Shown piece after piece: positions 21,308 to 33,626 of a DNA stretch of 64,000 nucleotides (positions within the stretch are counted from its first letter, which is position 1; each line of letters begins with the position of its first letter). The translations under genes were made by a program, and so were the position numbers. Below the pieces are notes generated by a model. That model searched no databases. It was not told where the DNA came from and was given only the letters and a program-made list of their open reading frames with translations. This DNA is from Phellopilus nigrolimitatus (lineage: Eukaryota; Basidiomycota; Agaricomycetes; Hymenochaetales; Hymenochaetaceae), in NCBI GenBank assembly GCA_021029095.1, contig JAJOHG010000003.1:1576965-1640964 (forward strand). The letters are read 5' to 3'.

Positions 21308-23165
21308 ATGGAATTCGAAGCTGTCGTGACTGCGGATATCGGAGTCATCAGAGCATTAAGAAGGGCTTTGCGAAGGCTCGAGCGCTACGACGGCGTTTTT
21401 GATAGTGACCACACCACTGTATGGCCGGAGACAGACCGCGACGCGTAAGCAGATACTAAAAGGAATGTCCGGGGTATTGCTGATGGACTGCGTCTGCAGG
21501 ACTCTTGCGGGATCTTCCGCGACCGCAAGCCAGCAGTATGAAGCAGCCAGATCCTACGTGACTGATTTGAAGAACCAACAAGAGCTCTTAGAGCGTCTTC
21601 GGATCGTCCTAGAAGCGCGCATAGCCATTCTAGGATTTGATCTTGAAGACCTCGAGCGCCTTTTGGTCAGCAAACCAACCGTGGAGCGTCTTCCAGAGGT
21701 CCCCGATCTTCCCAAGGAAGAGCCTTCCGATCTGTCCAGTGAAATTCTCCGAGAGGTACCTGTTAACAAATTCCCCAACGAGCTACGCAGTGAAGTTCTG
21801 TCTCTCATTTTCAAGCATTGTGTCACTGACGTGGGAAAGGATCTTCCCCGAGAGCAATTGTCGTTGGGCAGCGTTTGTCGGCTTTTTCGTACAGAGGCAC
21901 TCAAAACACCAGTCCTTTGGTCAGTTATCAGTTCTTCAATGTCCATGGAGAGACTGGAGACACAGCTTCGTCGTTCCAAATCCGAAAGACTCTTAGTTCG
22001 CATCTCAGACGCACCTGTTTCTTCAGGCAATCAGCAAAATTCGCGTGTTGAACGAGTCAAACGGATACTTTTGGAATCTTCCCGATGGTCATCGCTAAAG
22101 CTGCGCGGAAATCCACACATCATCTCCGATATCAAGCCTTTTCCTTACCTCCCCGTTCTTCGAAATATGGAGATCACAGCCGCGTCCGACAATGATTCAG
22201 ATTTCAAGCAGGATTTTCCCAATTGGACTACGCCTTCACTGAAGTTCGCGTTGGCAGACAACTTTATACCGCCAGTGTACTTCAGTTCCTCCTTAGTGAC
22301 CTGCGATTTTTCTTGGCATGGCACGTTTTCCTTACAGACAAGACGGCTCGTTTATGCTTTGAGTCATATCCCGTCATTACAGAATTTGGCACTGACATTT
22401 GCTATTGCAATCTACGAAAGACCACCAAATGGTGAGCTTTATCTGCGATAATCTGGAATTCCACTAATTCTCTATGTAGAAAAAGTAAAGCCTCCTCGCT
22501 TGTTACTTCCTCAACTTCAAACTCTGGCAGTGACAATGAGTGGCTCGATTGTTCAGACGACCGGTCTACGCGTTCTTTCGTGGATCTCAGCGCCTTCCCT
22601 CAAAACTTTGCACATCCAGTTGGTAGGCCCTCAGCCTACAACTGCTGACTACATTTCAAATCTATCTATCTACGATACGCGGAAAGATGATGCCATCCGG
22701 AACTTGCTTGAACTTCCGCCTTCTCTAGATTCTCTTCCCTCCCTGGAGGACTTATACTTTTGTTGCAACTACTTCCAGTCAAAACTGTACAACTGCATCG
22801 GGAAGCTTATGCTGATGATGCCTTCTCTGCGTCATCTGTGCTTCGATGCACCCTATTTGCAACCGCCCTGGAGGTTTCACAAAAGGGACGTGGAAATGTC
22901 AAAAAGGAATTTGACTGATAAAGAAGTCAACTCTCTTTTATATTGGCATGATCCAATCACGTGGTTTGAGCTACGAAACTGTGCCGCTGTAAAACGCGAA
23001 TATCTCATCGGGCTCGCAGATCACATTCTTCGTACTCCGGAAGCAGCAGAAAACTTCAAGCTGCTTTCGATTCTAGGATGTCCAGCCGTTTCGGCTGATG
23101 ACGCGCACCACGTTCGTACTCGATTAGGCGGAAAGGATGTCTTTTGGACCCCTGTCGTTGCGTGA
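21308..23165 (+). CDS. F-box protein with leucine-rich C-terminal region
   Basis: Exons 21308-21444, 21500-22431 and 22480-23165 give about 584 aa from an ATG in an ideal context. A helical N-terminal region, probably coiled coil (about residues 55-95, EAARSYVTDLKNQQELLERLR), precedes the F-box-like segment NKFPNELRSEVLSLIFKHC and VCRLFRTEALKTPVLWSVI (about 140-195). The rest alternates short hydrophobic strands and Leu-rich helices in the irregular LRR style of basidiomycete F-box proteins, which act as Skp1-Cul1 ubiquitin-ligase receptors. It is unrelated in sequence to the four-copy family elsewhere in this window. Its substrate cannot be inferred. Confidence 0.8.
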
Positions 23166-23343
23166 TTATAGCTCAATAATCAGTCCGTTCTTCGCTCTGG
23201 TCATCTACTCTCCACCGCCTTGAGTACATTGAATCTGGCTTCGCCTCGTACGCCATATGGAGTGGTTTTACACGAGCGCCATATTTGACATAGGCAGCGG
23301 TATCATTGACTCTCGATACTGGCTGTCGTCCTTTCGCCAGGAA

Positions 23344-23436
23344 TTACGACACCGATGGCCCTTCGGGCTCGTCGGTCAGCTCATAAATCGCGATTCCTTC
23401 CGCGTCGACGTCTTCCTCTTCCTCTTCTACGTGCAC
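23344..23436 (-). pseudogene. Possible C-terminal exon remnant, acidic
   Basis: Read on the minus strand, 31 codons encode a strongly protein-like acidic tail: VHVEEEEEDVDAEGIAIYE and then LTDEPEGPSVS before a stop. Upstream on the same strand I could not extend it past about 50 bp without a stop or a missing splice site. It may be the end of a decayed gene, or chance. Confidence 0.2.
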
Positions 23437-23439
23437 ACC

Positions 23440-23459
23440 TGCGCAATGCGCATTGCGCA
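23440..23459. repeat. Perfect 20-bp palindrome
   Basis: TGCGCAATGCGCATTGCGCA is self-complementary. It lies between the 3' ends of two convergent genes. No function is evident. Confidence 0.6.
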
Positions 23460-24021
23460 TACCCTCGTCTTTGATCCGACCTCCCTTGTTCCGTCGCATA
23501 TTCGTCCGTAGCCTCACTCAGCGTCAGCTCGAGCACCGGGGTGGGCAATCATCGCCGCCAAAGCAGCAAGTAAAGTGTTTCGAGGAGACGGTTCATGCGA
23601 TGCCGTTAGCGTCACATATAGGCACTAGGAGTCCAACTCTATCTGTATTCACGGTATGTACTAGAGTTATTGCAGCTGGTAAGTTGTATTCGACTTTCTT
23701 GTGTCGATGGCGTAGCACTTCTGGGTATTTTATTGTGGTCTTTTCTGCCAAATTACATGCCTGCTATACAATGACTTCTCGATACAACAATCCAAGGAGA
23801 ATACAATTTCTGTCAATCATCGGTGTTATAGGATGTTAGCAACATTACAAATATCGTATAATCGCTATTTTATTATATCGTTGAACAAGGAAGTTGGAAC
23901 AGATTTAAATCAAACATCTAACCGTCGTGTAATAACATTAGAGCCCGAGTCGGGAATAAAAAGAAGTTGTTTTCTAGGACTCTATGGGAGGAGCGATAGT
24001 CATGATATCAAGAAGTACAGT

Positions 24022-27000
24022 CTAGCGACGCGAGCGGATGCGGAAGAGGTACATGAATGCAAAGAGTAAGCCCACCTGCAAGGGAACCATCAGCACATGT
24101 TGAGAAGAGGAGAGAAAGACTCTAACGCACGTTGAATACAGCGAAGCCGAACACGATGCCCAGGTTGCGCCAGTGGTGCGAGTAGAAGATGTTGAACGAC
24201 GTCGAGAGGAACTCGTCCGTCGTGCGCGCAGAGCAGTATTTGCACGCGCTCGTCGCGTCCGGGTTGTCCACGTACCCGCCCCCAGTTGAGATGAAGGGGT
24301 CCATGAACGCGGAGCACGTCTGACCACTCGGCGGGTCCACGGTCACGAACTCCGTCGAGGAACAGCTGATCTGCTGGCGCCCGATCGCTGGGTCCACGTG
24401 TTAGAAGGATACTCTCAATGATAAGCGAGTTGCAATACCTTGACCGAGGATACCTTCGATGAGGTAGGTGTAGGGCGAAAGACGGTACATCCACTGCCAC
24501 CAGCCGAGCTGTCTGAATGGCTGCAGGACGCCGTTGCTATAAACCATCCGCGTCAGCATTTGAGTCCCTTCGAATACAGAGTACGCAGAAACTCACAAAG
24601 CGATGACGAACGAAAACAGAGCACTGAACAGCACCGACGCAATGACCGCATCCGGCGCCATCGCAGCGACAGCCATCCCGAACGTGGTGTAATACATCGG
24701 GAAAGCGAGGCCAAACATGAAGTACGTGAAGCCGGCGCGGCTGCTGTCGAAACCCACGGTCCAGTACCAGCAGAGGAAGAACAGCGAAGAGCCAAGGATG
24801 TTCCACGGGATTTCGGCTATCAGCTGGGCGGCTAGCAGCGATGTCCAGCTGTACATCCGGCTTGGACGCTCGCGCACTTCGTAGATGTTGCGGAAGTCGA
24901 TGAAGATGACCTGCAGCTGGTTGGACAGCGGGACAGACAGGATACTCGCCATGAAGATTGCCTGAAATGCACCAGTCAGTCCAATCCAGAAGGATGCCAG
25001 TTACGCGAAACTTACAAAGAGCTTGTTCTGCGAGCCCTGCAGGGAGTCCTTCGCCTTGAAAAACGTGAACCCGATAAACAGACCCGCCGCGATGTTCAAG
25101 AACAGCTTCGACATGACGTAGGTCGGGTTCCGCCAGTACGCCTGGAACGCGCGGCTCGTAAGGGCGAGCAGCTGGTAGCCCCAGGAGGTCGCGAACTCCG
25201 ACTGGCGCGTCGTCTGGATCGGGGGCTTCTCGTGGCCCTCCTCGTGGATCTGGTCGATCTGCTCCTTCATCCTCGTGGCCTCCTCCGATTTAAGCCAGGC
25301 GCTGTGCCAGTCGATCGTCGCGGTCGCGGTCGCTCCGGCGCCGATCACATCGAGCATCCACTCAGCCGGGTTTTCCCGCTGCTCGCAGGGACGCGCGCCG
25401 TTCTTCTCGAAGTAGCCGATGATCGTCGACGAGTTCTTGCCTAGGTCGCCGAAGTAGACAGTCTGCCCGCCCTTGCGGAGGAGCAAAAGCCGGTCGAAGA
25501 CCTGGAATAGCTCGCTGGACGGCTGGTGGATGCTGTGAAACAAGGCACGTCACCCATCTGTTTTTGGCACAAAAGAAGAGTACAGGATGCTTACGTGCAC
25601 AGAATGGCCTGACCGTGGTCGGCCAGACTCCGGAGGAACGCGGTGATCGCCCATGCAGACTGGCTGTCGAGCCCGCTCGTCGGCTCGTCCAAGAACAGCA
25701 GCAGCCTCGGCTTCGCAGCAAGTTCCACGCCGATGGTCGTGCGCTTCTTGTGTTCGACGCCGAGCGATCCGACGATGGCATCGGCATGTGCCTCCAGCCC
25801 GCACATCCTCAGGCACGTTTCGACACTTCACAGAAGAAGAAAGGTAAGACGACACCAAAACGGAGCGGACCAGAAGGACGTACTAGGCTTCCTTCTCTGC
25901 AAGGGGAACGGACTGCGGCTGGCGGAGTTTGGCGGAGAACAGAAGCGCCTCGCGCACGGTCGTCTCTGGGAGATGCGAGTCCATTTGCTGACAGTAGCCG
26001 CTATTTCACCAACGAGGATTAGAGCTGCATAGTTGTTGAGATTACAAGGTATGCACATACGTTTGCGCTTGGAAATCGCGCGGGAGCTCGTACCCGTTAA
26101 CGAGACGATCTCCGGTGATCACACCCGTGTCTGTACGACCGGCGAGGACGTTCAGAAGAGTCGTCTGCGGCAGATACGTCAGACGCCATCCTTATTCGAT
26201 CATCTTTTCAGGAACTCACCTTGCCCGCTCCAGACTCGCCCATCAACGCCGTAAGCTTGCCCGGCGCGACGTAGCCGGAGACATCATCGAGCAGCAGGCG
26301 CGTCTCGCCCCGCCCAACGGGAACCGTGTAGTTGAGGTGCTGCCACGTGAAGAAGTCCGTCATCACCGGCGACGCCTCCAGCGCCGTCTCCGACTTCTCG
26401 GGCGACGCGTCCGAGGCGGCGCGCGCAGCGGCCGCACTGCCCTTCTCCTCGTCGTCGGCGGCGCTCGCGGCGTCCGACACGGGCGCGGCCTTCGCGCCGC
26501 GCTTGTACAGCGTCACGGCGGCATCCGCGGCCGAGGTCGTGTTCAGCTCCGTGAAGAGGTTCAAGAAGAAGATGAAGCCGGCGGCGAAGGCGCATACAAT
26601 GCCGAAATTCTATCAAAAGGACAGAGTAGGGATGAGCGTAAGCATATTAGTGTCGATAAAAACGAACCATCCAAAGGTGGCTGTACGAGTAGCCATAAGA
26701 CAGCTCAACGAATGTGTTGCCGTTTACGGTGCTTTGTCCCGCCACCGAGCCGACTGACGTACAGACCTGGTTGGCCAACGAGATGTTCTCGTAGCCCGGT
26801 CCCTGTGGAACGAGCGTTGCGCACGTCCCGTCGAGAGTGTGGAACTCGTTCACCAGAATCGCTTCAAACCCGTACCGCAGTGGCTGAAAAATCCCAGTTC
26901 GAACGTCAATACGGCGCACGGTGCTCGAGCAGACGAAAGAGAAATAAAAATAAAAATACGCACGTTGATATAAGTGATCCACCTCAGAGCGCCTACAACC

Positions 27001-29652
27001 GAGCTGTCAGCGGGCGGAGCGCCAATTCCTTACGAGAACCCCGGCTTACCGATCATACTGGGCTTTGGGATAGTGTAGCCGGTATACAAGACGAGCGCGA
27101 GGATGAAAATGCCAGCAAGCGCCTGCGCGCTCGGCTCGCGCTTGAACGCCGCGGCGAGCGCGCGGAAGAACGCCCTCATCGTGATCGTCACCGAGAAGGC
27201 CAGCAGGAAGAATATGCTGCACGTCGCGCGGATTAGCAGACAGTCCCAAGATAATTAAAAGTAAGAACGGCAGCTTAGACGCACAAAAACTGGCCAGCGG
27301 TCTGCTGGAGCTTGACGAGGAAGTAGAGGATGACGGAGAAGACGGCGATGGTGACGAAGGTGATTGGAATGTCGACGATGGTGAGCGCGATGGACTCGGC
27401 GAACGGATGGTACATCGCAGCCTTGTAGTGGCGGTTCACAATCGGCCGCTGGGCGAACAGCGCCGGGATCTCCGCCATAGCCGACAGAGCACCGAACAAA
27501 ATAGCACTGTCAAAAAAAAAAAAAAAAAAGTTAGCAAGATCTTCACGATTTGGCAGGCGGAGCGTAGCGCACTCACAAGAAAAGCACACCGCCGCGCGAG
27601 AAATACGCCGACGTCGAGTCCGGGGTCTTCAAGAAGATCGTGCCCATGATGATCGCCTGGAAGACGTACGACGCGACGATGATGACCTGTGCGGTCCAGT
27701 CGCCCTTGAGGATCTGCACGCGGCGCACCATCGCCTCCTGCACCTGCATCGCGACGCTGATCGTGAACGGGCTGCCCGCGCGCGTGTGCCGCGCGCGCTC
27801 CGCCTGCGCGCTCTCGATGTACGAGCGCCGCTTCTCCTCCTTGGTCGACGCGGGCGCGGGCGCGGGCACGGGCGCCCCCGCGAGCGCGTCGTGCGCGCCG
27901 CGGTCCTCCGTGATGACGTTCGCGGCGAGGAAGGCCGCGACGTCCGCGCGGTTCGCGTCCGCGAGCGCGTGCGTCTGGAAGTGCGCGGCCATCTCGTCGG
28001 CCGTGCGCGGGACGCGGGCCCCGAAGCCGGCGCGCGCGGTGCGCCCGTTCGCGTCGGTCACTATCCGAGGGGAAGGTAAGATGTCGGTCGAGGCGAGCGG
28101 AAAATAATGCTTACCAGCCACAAGGAAGTCCGCGGTCGTCTGCCTGTTAGCGGGCTCCCAGCCCATGTCGATGAAGTACTGCCGCGCCTTGCCCGCGCTG
28201 CCGAAGTAGACCATCCTGCCCTCGTTGATCACGCAGACCTTGTCGAAGAGCTCGTAGAGCAGCTCCGAGGCCTGGTAGATAGAGACGATCGACGTCAGCC
28301 CCAGGTTGTCCGTCGCGATGCGCAGGGCGCGGACGAACTCCAGGGCAGTCGACGCATCCAGCCCGCGCGTGGAGCTATAAATATCAAGGCCGTCAGCGGA
28401 AAACAGCGCGGAGCCCAAGAAAGCAGAAGAAGAGGAAGAGGCCACGCACTTGTCCCACGCGCCGAGCTTCGCGCGCGACGCGAGCGCCTCCGCGATCGAC
28501 ACGCGCTTGCGCTCGCCGCCGCTCACGCCGCGGATCGCGGCGTTGCCGACCTTCGTGTGCCGGACGTGGCGCAGGCCGAAGACGGTGCTGAGCGTGCCGG
28601 TGATGCTGTCGACGAACTCGGCGCGCGAGCAGCCCGCGAGGCGCGCGTCGCGCCGCGGCATGCGCGTGCGCGCGGCGAAGGAGAGCGTCTCCTGCACTGT
28701 GAGCGTCGGGAAGTGCACGTCGTCCTCCGGGCAGTAGATGACGTCCCCGCGGAAGTGCTTGTACACCTGCTTCGGCGTGAACGCCGAGTAGTGCAGCAGG
28801 CCCGAAACGGCATGGTACTCCGCGTGCTGATTGGCGAGTGTCTTCAGCAGTGTCGAGCAGCCGGCGCCCGGGCGCCCGAGAACGACTGCGCAGAAAAAGT
28901 ATCAGGATCAGACGCAAAGCCACCGACGTAGCCGACATGCTAAATCAGGAAAATTGGCGTACGCAGCATTTCTCCCGGGTTTACTACACCTTCGAACCCG
29001 GACAATATGTCGCGCACCGGGGGATGGATCGCCTGGCGAATCTTCTCGGGAATCAGAAGAGGATTGAACATCGAGCCTACGGTCGGCTGGTAGCTCGCAG
29101 CCGACCCCAGTCCCTGCACGCGCAAGTCCTTGAAAACGACACCGAGCTCGCGAGGCGTGATCGATTGCTCCTCCTGCCTGGCGTCCTGTCAGCCCTCAGC
29201 TACGCGAAAGCATCCGAGACATGCGCGCACCGTTTGACGATATCCTTCAGATGCTTTCCCAGGTCGAACTTCTCCTGCTCGGCGTCGGACACGACGGTAC
29301 TGCCCAACGTCGACTGTGCGCTGCTGATTTGGCCGGGGAGCGGCGGCACAGGCGCAGGGTGCAAGGAGTGCATGGAGCGCGCGGCGGCGCTCTGTTGTGT
29401 GAGCGTGCGCTTCAGCTCGTGCACGCCCTCGGGGTCAAAATGGTCGAGCGCGACGCGCGACGAATTAGCAGCAGAACCACGCCTTTTCTTCAGTCCGCCG
29501 CCGGCGGGCTTCTCGTCGCCGTCGTCAGCCCCGTGGTGGTGGAAGGCGTCGCCAATCGCCGCTGCCGCCATCGCGGGCCCCGCAGGGAGCTCTGGGACTA
29601 CGTCGCGGTCGCGGTCTCCGGGTGGCGGCTCGGTTTCGCGGGGTGCGTCCAT
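24022..29652 (-). CDS. PDR-type (ABCG) full-size ABC transporter
   Basis: A long multi-exon gene with the order NBD1-TMD1-NBD2-TMD2 of pleiotropic drug-resistance pumps in the plasma membrane. The start is [15 protein letters not shown] at 29652 and the end [10 protein letters not shown] at 24022. NBD1 has the fungal degenerate Walker [13 protein letters not shown] and the signature [17 protein letters not shown]1 includes [22 protein letters not shown]2 has a canonical Walker A GESGAGKTTLL split by an intron, the degenerate signature [14 protein letters not shown], and Walker [18 protein letters not shown]2 is followed by a large Cys-containing extracellular loop ([17 protein letters not shown]) before the last helix. 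One canonical and one degenerate ATP site is normal for the family. A Ser/Ala-rich linker lies before NBD2. It probably exports xenobiotics or lipids; the substrate is unknown. Confidence 0.95.
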
Positions 29653-30151
29653 AGTGTAAGAGGAGGATGGGGACGAGTAGGGAGCAGGAAGGAGGCAGGC
29701 GGCGGCGCGCTCGCTTTTAAGAGATATTTGAAACTAGGCTGAGGTTGTTCAGATTAGACCGGATCGACGTAAGCTGCCGCCGATCACTCAAGCAGGATGA
29801 CGAGAGACTTCTAAGTGCGCTAGTGTGTAGTGTCACGTGATTATGTGCGATGTCGGACACTTTCCGCCAGCCGGCCCTGGTCCCCGGATGCAGAAATCGA
29901 TCCTTTATGGAGAAAGTACCAGATGCATCGGTTATCATTAGATCGTAACAGCCCGTAATCGTAACAGTAAGTACTGTATGAGCAGGAGCACAGGCAGGCT
30001 TCCACCGATGAACGTGAAACACACAATTGTGTGCGCTGTTGTCGGCTATAAGAGAGCATCCAGCCAATCGTAAGAGCGACAAAAAGATAGGACTTACGGA
30101 GCGTATGCGTGTATGTATGTAATGCTGTAATGCAAGTGCGATAGTGTATCT
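29653..30151. other. Upstream region of the ABC transporter
   Basis: Spacer of 499 bp with a TCACGTGA core near 29832-29839 and short motifless ORFs. It also covers the 3' side of the next gene. Nothing else was seen. Confidence 0.5.
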
Positions 30152-30664
30152 TTAGCTCTTTTTTGCGCGTGCGGCGGCTGCCGCTGATCGCCTAGAGGAC
30201 GTCCGCCCATCGGCAGGCCGAGACAGGCCCACTCCGCACAGGAACGAGATACGGGTCGCCGCGCCCGCATACACAAATCCGACGCTGCCCACCATCATCG
30301 CGTTCCACTCCCACACGCGCCAGAACACGCCCAGCCCGAGCGGCGCCATCGTCAGCAGGTGCCCAAAGTCCGCGATCAGCAGGCAGAACAGCAGCCGGCG
30401 CCACGTCCGCAGCGAGTCCGTCGACGACAGCACGAGGTGCTCGTTGAGCGCAAAAAGGAGATAGAGATTCGCGAGCTGGAAGAGCGAGATCGCGACCTGC
30501 GGCGACGTGGGAAATAGCGGCAAAAGCGAGGGCTGCAGCGTGAGCTGCGCCAGGTACTCGCCTGGACGAGCTGCGTAGAATGCTCCTAAGAGAGCTGAAA
30601 CAGGCTCGATGTACAGGAAAAAGAGACGATATGGGAAGAACGGTATAATAGCTCTTTCATCCAT
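30152..30664 (-). CDS. Small four-helix membrane protein, unknown function
   Basis: An intronless 170-aa ORF beginning MDERAIIPFFPYRLFFLYIEP. Hydrophobic segments lie at about residues 8-30, 55-80, 88-110 and 113-138, with a basic Ser/Ala/Arg tail. The opening motif PYRLFFLYIEPVSALLGAFYA resembles a widespread small fungal membrane family of unknown function (a DUF7704-like pattern; this name is from memory and not checked). The even spacing of helices, the lack of stops and the codon bias support a real gene. Confidence 0.7.
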   Translation of the reverse strand: MDERAIIPFFPYRLFFLYIEPVSALLGAFYAARPGEYLAQLTLQPSLLPLFPTSPQVAISLFQLANLYLLFALNEHLVLSSTDSLRTWRRLLFCLLIADFGHLLTMAPLGLGVFWRVWEWNAMMVGSVGFVYAGAATRISFLCGVGLSRPADGRTSSRRSAAAAARAKKS

Positions 30665-30806
30665 AGTAATGGCGTAGAGCTCGTAGAGGTGGACTTGGAC
30701 CCTTTGATCAGCGATCGGTGAACAAACGAGCCTATAAAGGCAACCCGTTCGACTTCAGAACATGATTGCCACGCACGGTCCTCGTGGTTATAGATATGCT
30801 TTAGAC

Positions 30807-31175
30807 TTACTGCAAAGGATTCAAAACGTTCTCTAGCAATCCATCCGGAAATCCGATTGAAAAAAATTTATCGAGTGGAACTAAAAAGGGTGCACGTATA
30901 CTGGTGCTGGGGTCATGCACGCCACCGAAGAGGACGTGGAGCCCACCAGCTTTAGCATGGTACACAAGAGAAGAGAAGAAAATCCCGTAGACAACGCGAC
31001 TATCTATGTATGTGTTCTTGGCTCTGGACAGTGGGTTATGAAAGGAGGAGACAGCCCCTCGAATGCCTGACGGGTCTCGGCACTTATTGCATCGCTCCAC
31101 GCGCAAGGCTTCACCTAACGCGTTTCGCCTGTGGAACATCGACACCAATCCCAAGAAATTGCTGAGAGTACGCAT
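30807..31175 (-). CDS. Low-confidence hypothetical ORF
   Basis: A 122-codon ORF starting MRTLSNFLGLVSMFHRR, with a CNKC pair, a hydrophobic middle (VVYGIFFSSLVYH) and a Phe-Pro-rich end. No family was recognised and no splice partners are needed. It may be chance. Confidence 0.25.
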   Translation of the reverse strand: MRTLSNFLGLVSMFHRRNALGEALRVERCNKCRDPSGIRGAVSSFHNPLSRAKNTYIDSRVVYGIFFSSLVYHAKAGGLHVLFGGVHDPSTSIRAPFLVPLDKFFSIGFPDGLLENVLNPLQ

Positions 31176-31521
31176 TTATGTCTCGCGTTCGTTGCCGGTT
31201 GACTCCCAGCCTTACCTGCGGGCAGCTGGACTCGTACTGTCGAGAACATAGGCATGCCACAAGCAGCTCGCTCGGCGACGCACTTCTTACATATTTTATT
31301 TATGTAGGCACATATTCTGTGATCTCACAGTGGCTGATTATCTATAAATTTCCTGCCTGATGCACACCTTAGACTGAGCCGGGTTTTTATCGCAGATACG
31401 CATTATTTACTTATAGAAGATAACGAAGTGCATAAACACCAACAGCGACATCGGACCCCACGCAACGACTGCCTCCCAGAGCACTGCACTCCCCGTCGTC
31501 AAGACACGTTATCAGCTCGCC

Positions 31522-31665
31522 ATGGCAAACCAGGAGGATGCGATAGCAGCTGCGCGCACGAAGTCTAGTCCTCAGGCTGGCCAGAAAGCCGGCATAGACC
31601 CAAGGAGACAAGAGGAGCTCAGAGCCAAACTATCCGAGGAGGCAAGAAGACACGATCCCAGCTAG
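31522..31665 (+). CDS. Candidate 47-aa small protein
   Basis: This short ORF starts in a strong context (GCCATGG) and encodes MANQEDAIAAARTKS followed by a polar, Lys/Arg/Glu-rich amphipathic segment ending EEARRHDPS. Its composition resembles hydrophilic stress-type small proteins, but no family is recognised. It lies just before the start of the duplicated block at about 31869. Confidence 0.3.
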   Translation: MANQEDAIAAARTKSSPQAGQKAGIDPRRQEELRAKLSEEARRHDPS

Positions 31666-32898
31666 AGCGGCGGCAAACCGCTCCCCTTCATGGCGGCTTT
31701 GTCAGGCGCCATCTGCACAAGCCTCCGGAGGCTACGGCCTTCCCTGTCCAGCGTCTGTTCTCGGTCTTTTGAAGAACCTGAGAAGCAGACGGCAGCATGC
31801 AGCGTCAAGGTCCCGCTCGAGCATATGTGCGTGGAAATTTCCCGCCCGCGGCTCGGACGTGACTTGTTCCTGAAACGAGGATATACGCTCTGCTCCTAGA
31901 AGCTTCGCGAGTTGACTCGGGACCGCAGAGCCGTCGAAAGGCAGCGCGTCAAAGCGCGCGATAGACATCGCGCACGGCAAGGGTTCCGTCTCACGGAGTC
32001 TGCTCCAGGCTTGCAACCGGCGCACCGGCCGGCCGCGCTCGCGGAGGCCTCCGCAACAGGATGCAGAGAACAAGCTGCGTGCGCGATATAGTAGGCCCGG
32101 CACCACGAACCAGAGTTCATGGAACCCTCAGTTATATTACGATGCAGGTGGAGGAAGAAAACCGAAGAGAGAGGAAGAAACGAGCGAGCTGCGTGACGTG
32201 CTGCAGCCAGCTGAGAACGGTGTGCGAGGATCTGGGCTCAGAAAGCGCTCGGTACAGATTGACTGAGACCCCGTAGAAAACTGAGCGCATGGTAGAAAAA
32301 GACGCCGGTGTCGTAGTTGCTTGCTGTTTTGCTGTAAGTATCCCGGAAAAGGCGCTCATGATGAGCGGAGCGGTAGTCGTGGAAGATCATCCACACCGGA
32401 CCTCCCCGATCCCGCCCGCTTTGAGCTCGGCAAGACAAACACGTGATCCTTGAATAAGATCACGAGCCTGACAGAAGCAAGACGCGCCGAGGAAAATGGT
32501 GCCATACGGGTACCGGTCCTGCGTGTCGAAATCCAAACATACCTCGACATTTTAATATTTACTATACAGGATTTCCATCGACAAGCAGTGCTGAGCTCTC
32601 TGCAATTAATAAAAGTCATTCTGCAATAGAGTACCGGGTTCAGTCTGTAACTGTCTGTCGAGATTATGGACTGTGGTCGTGACGTTCTGTGACTTAGTAC
32701 TATGCAATAGCAGACTTTATAATCAGACTAGAGCGATTTGCAGTTCTGGGTCGGAAGCTGCGTTGTCGAAGGCCCAGCTTAAGCTCAAGCTCGATATCTG
32801 AATCTCTTTACAGTCAACATGGTACAAGTTTCTTATTTATTTTATTTTTGTGGTGTTAGCTACCTGCAATACGTAGAGTTCTGGGCTAATTACGAGTA

Positions 32899-33353
32899 CA
32901 GTTGATTATCTCATAGTGCATAAGCTACTAATGCATAATATCTAATAATGCATCAAAAATCCGGGAACCGACCTCGTCCCAGCCAAAATATGCAAGAAAT
33001 CTACTATTTAATATTGCATAGAATTTTGGGGATTTATGCATAGATATATAGGCAATTCTAAAAAGATTTAGCTCCAAGTTTTTGAAAATACATCCCACAC
33101 TGCTGTAAAACTGTTACTTCGGGGACAAAGTTCCAGGATTACGCTTTAAAAGGTGTAAGTTTCGGATTTTCTATGGTTCTGTCATGATATAATATGCCAT
33201 ATTCGGTTGGTACTGAACTTAGTCACTCGGTATAACAAGAAATATATTATTTAAATCATTTAAAAATCATTTAAACATATTTACTATTGCATAATATCTA
33301 TTAATGCATAGGAATTCTTGGAACGAGCGTATGCATTATGAGATAATCAACTG
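32899..33353. mobile_element. Non-autonomous TA-target TIR element (Tc1/mariner-like MITE)
   Basis: A 455-bp AT-rich element with terminal inverted repeats of about 27 bp beginning CAGTTGATTATCTCATA (25 of 27 positions match) and flanked by TA on both sides. The sister unit has the uninterrupted flank GGGCTAATTACGAGTA-GCCAGAAAG near 37705-37730, an empty site. It has no ORF. TA duplication and a CAGT end are typical of the Tc1/mariner group. Internal copies of TGCATAATATCTA-TAATGCAT occur near both ends. Confidence 0.8.
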
Positions 33354-33626
33354 TAATCAGAAAGAAAAAATAATGACGGCCGATAGGCTATGCTCACCTC
33401 AGTCAACACGGTATAAGACTGAGGTGCACATACATATCTTATTTATAAAGTAATAAGAGCAAATAAATAATTAAGAATGGAATGGGTACTACACTGTGGC
33501 GAGACCCGAGCTGCATATATGCGCTTCTATATTTAAATACAGCATTTCCATCGACAAGCAGTACTGAGCGCTCTACGATTACGATATACTGGGATCTACG
33601 TGTCTACCGGATAACAATGCAAAGTT

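Larger units (their letters stand above)
23166..24021. other. Intergenic between F-box gene and ABC transporter 3' end
   Basis: Two convergent genes end here. Apart from the palindrome and the short coding-like remnant listed separately, the spacer is AT-rich (23640-24000) and holds nothing recognised. Confidence 0.5.

Noticed and set aside
26115..27236. 373-codon plus-strand ORF (also 28107-28931 and 24440-24835)
   Set aside because: Antisense to GC-rich exons of the ABC transporter; Arg-rich nonsense composition and no motifs.
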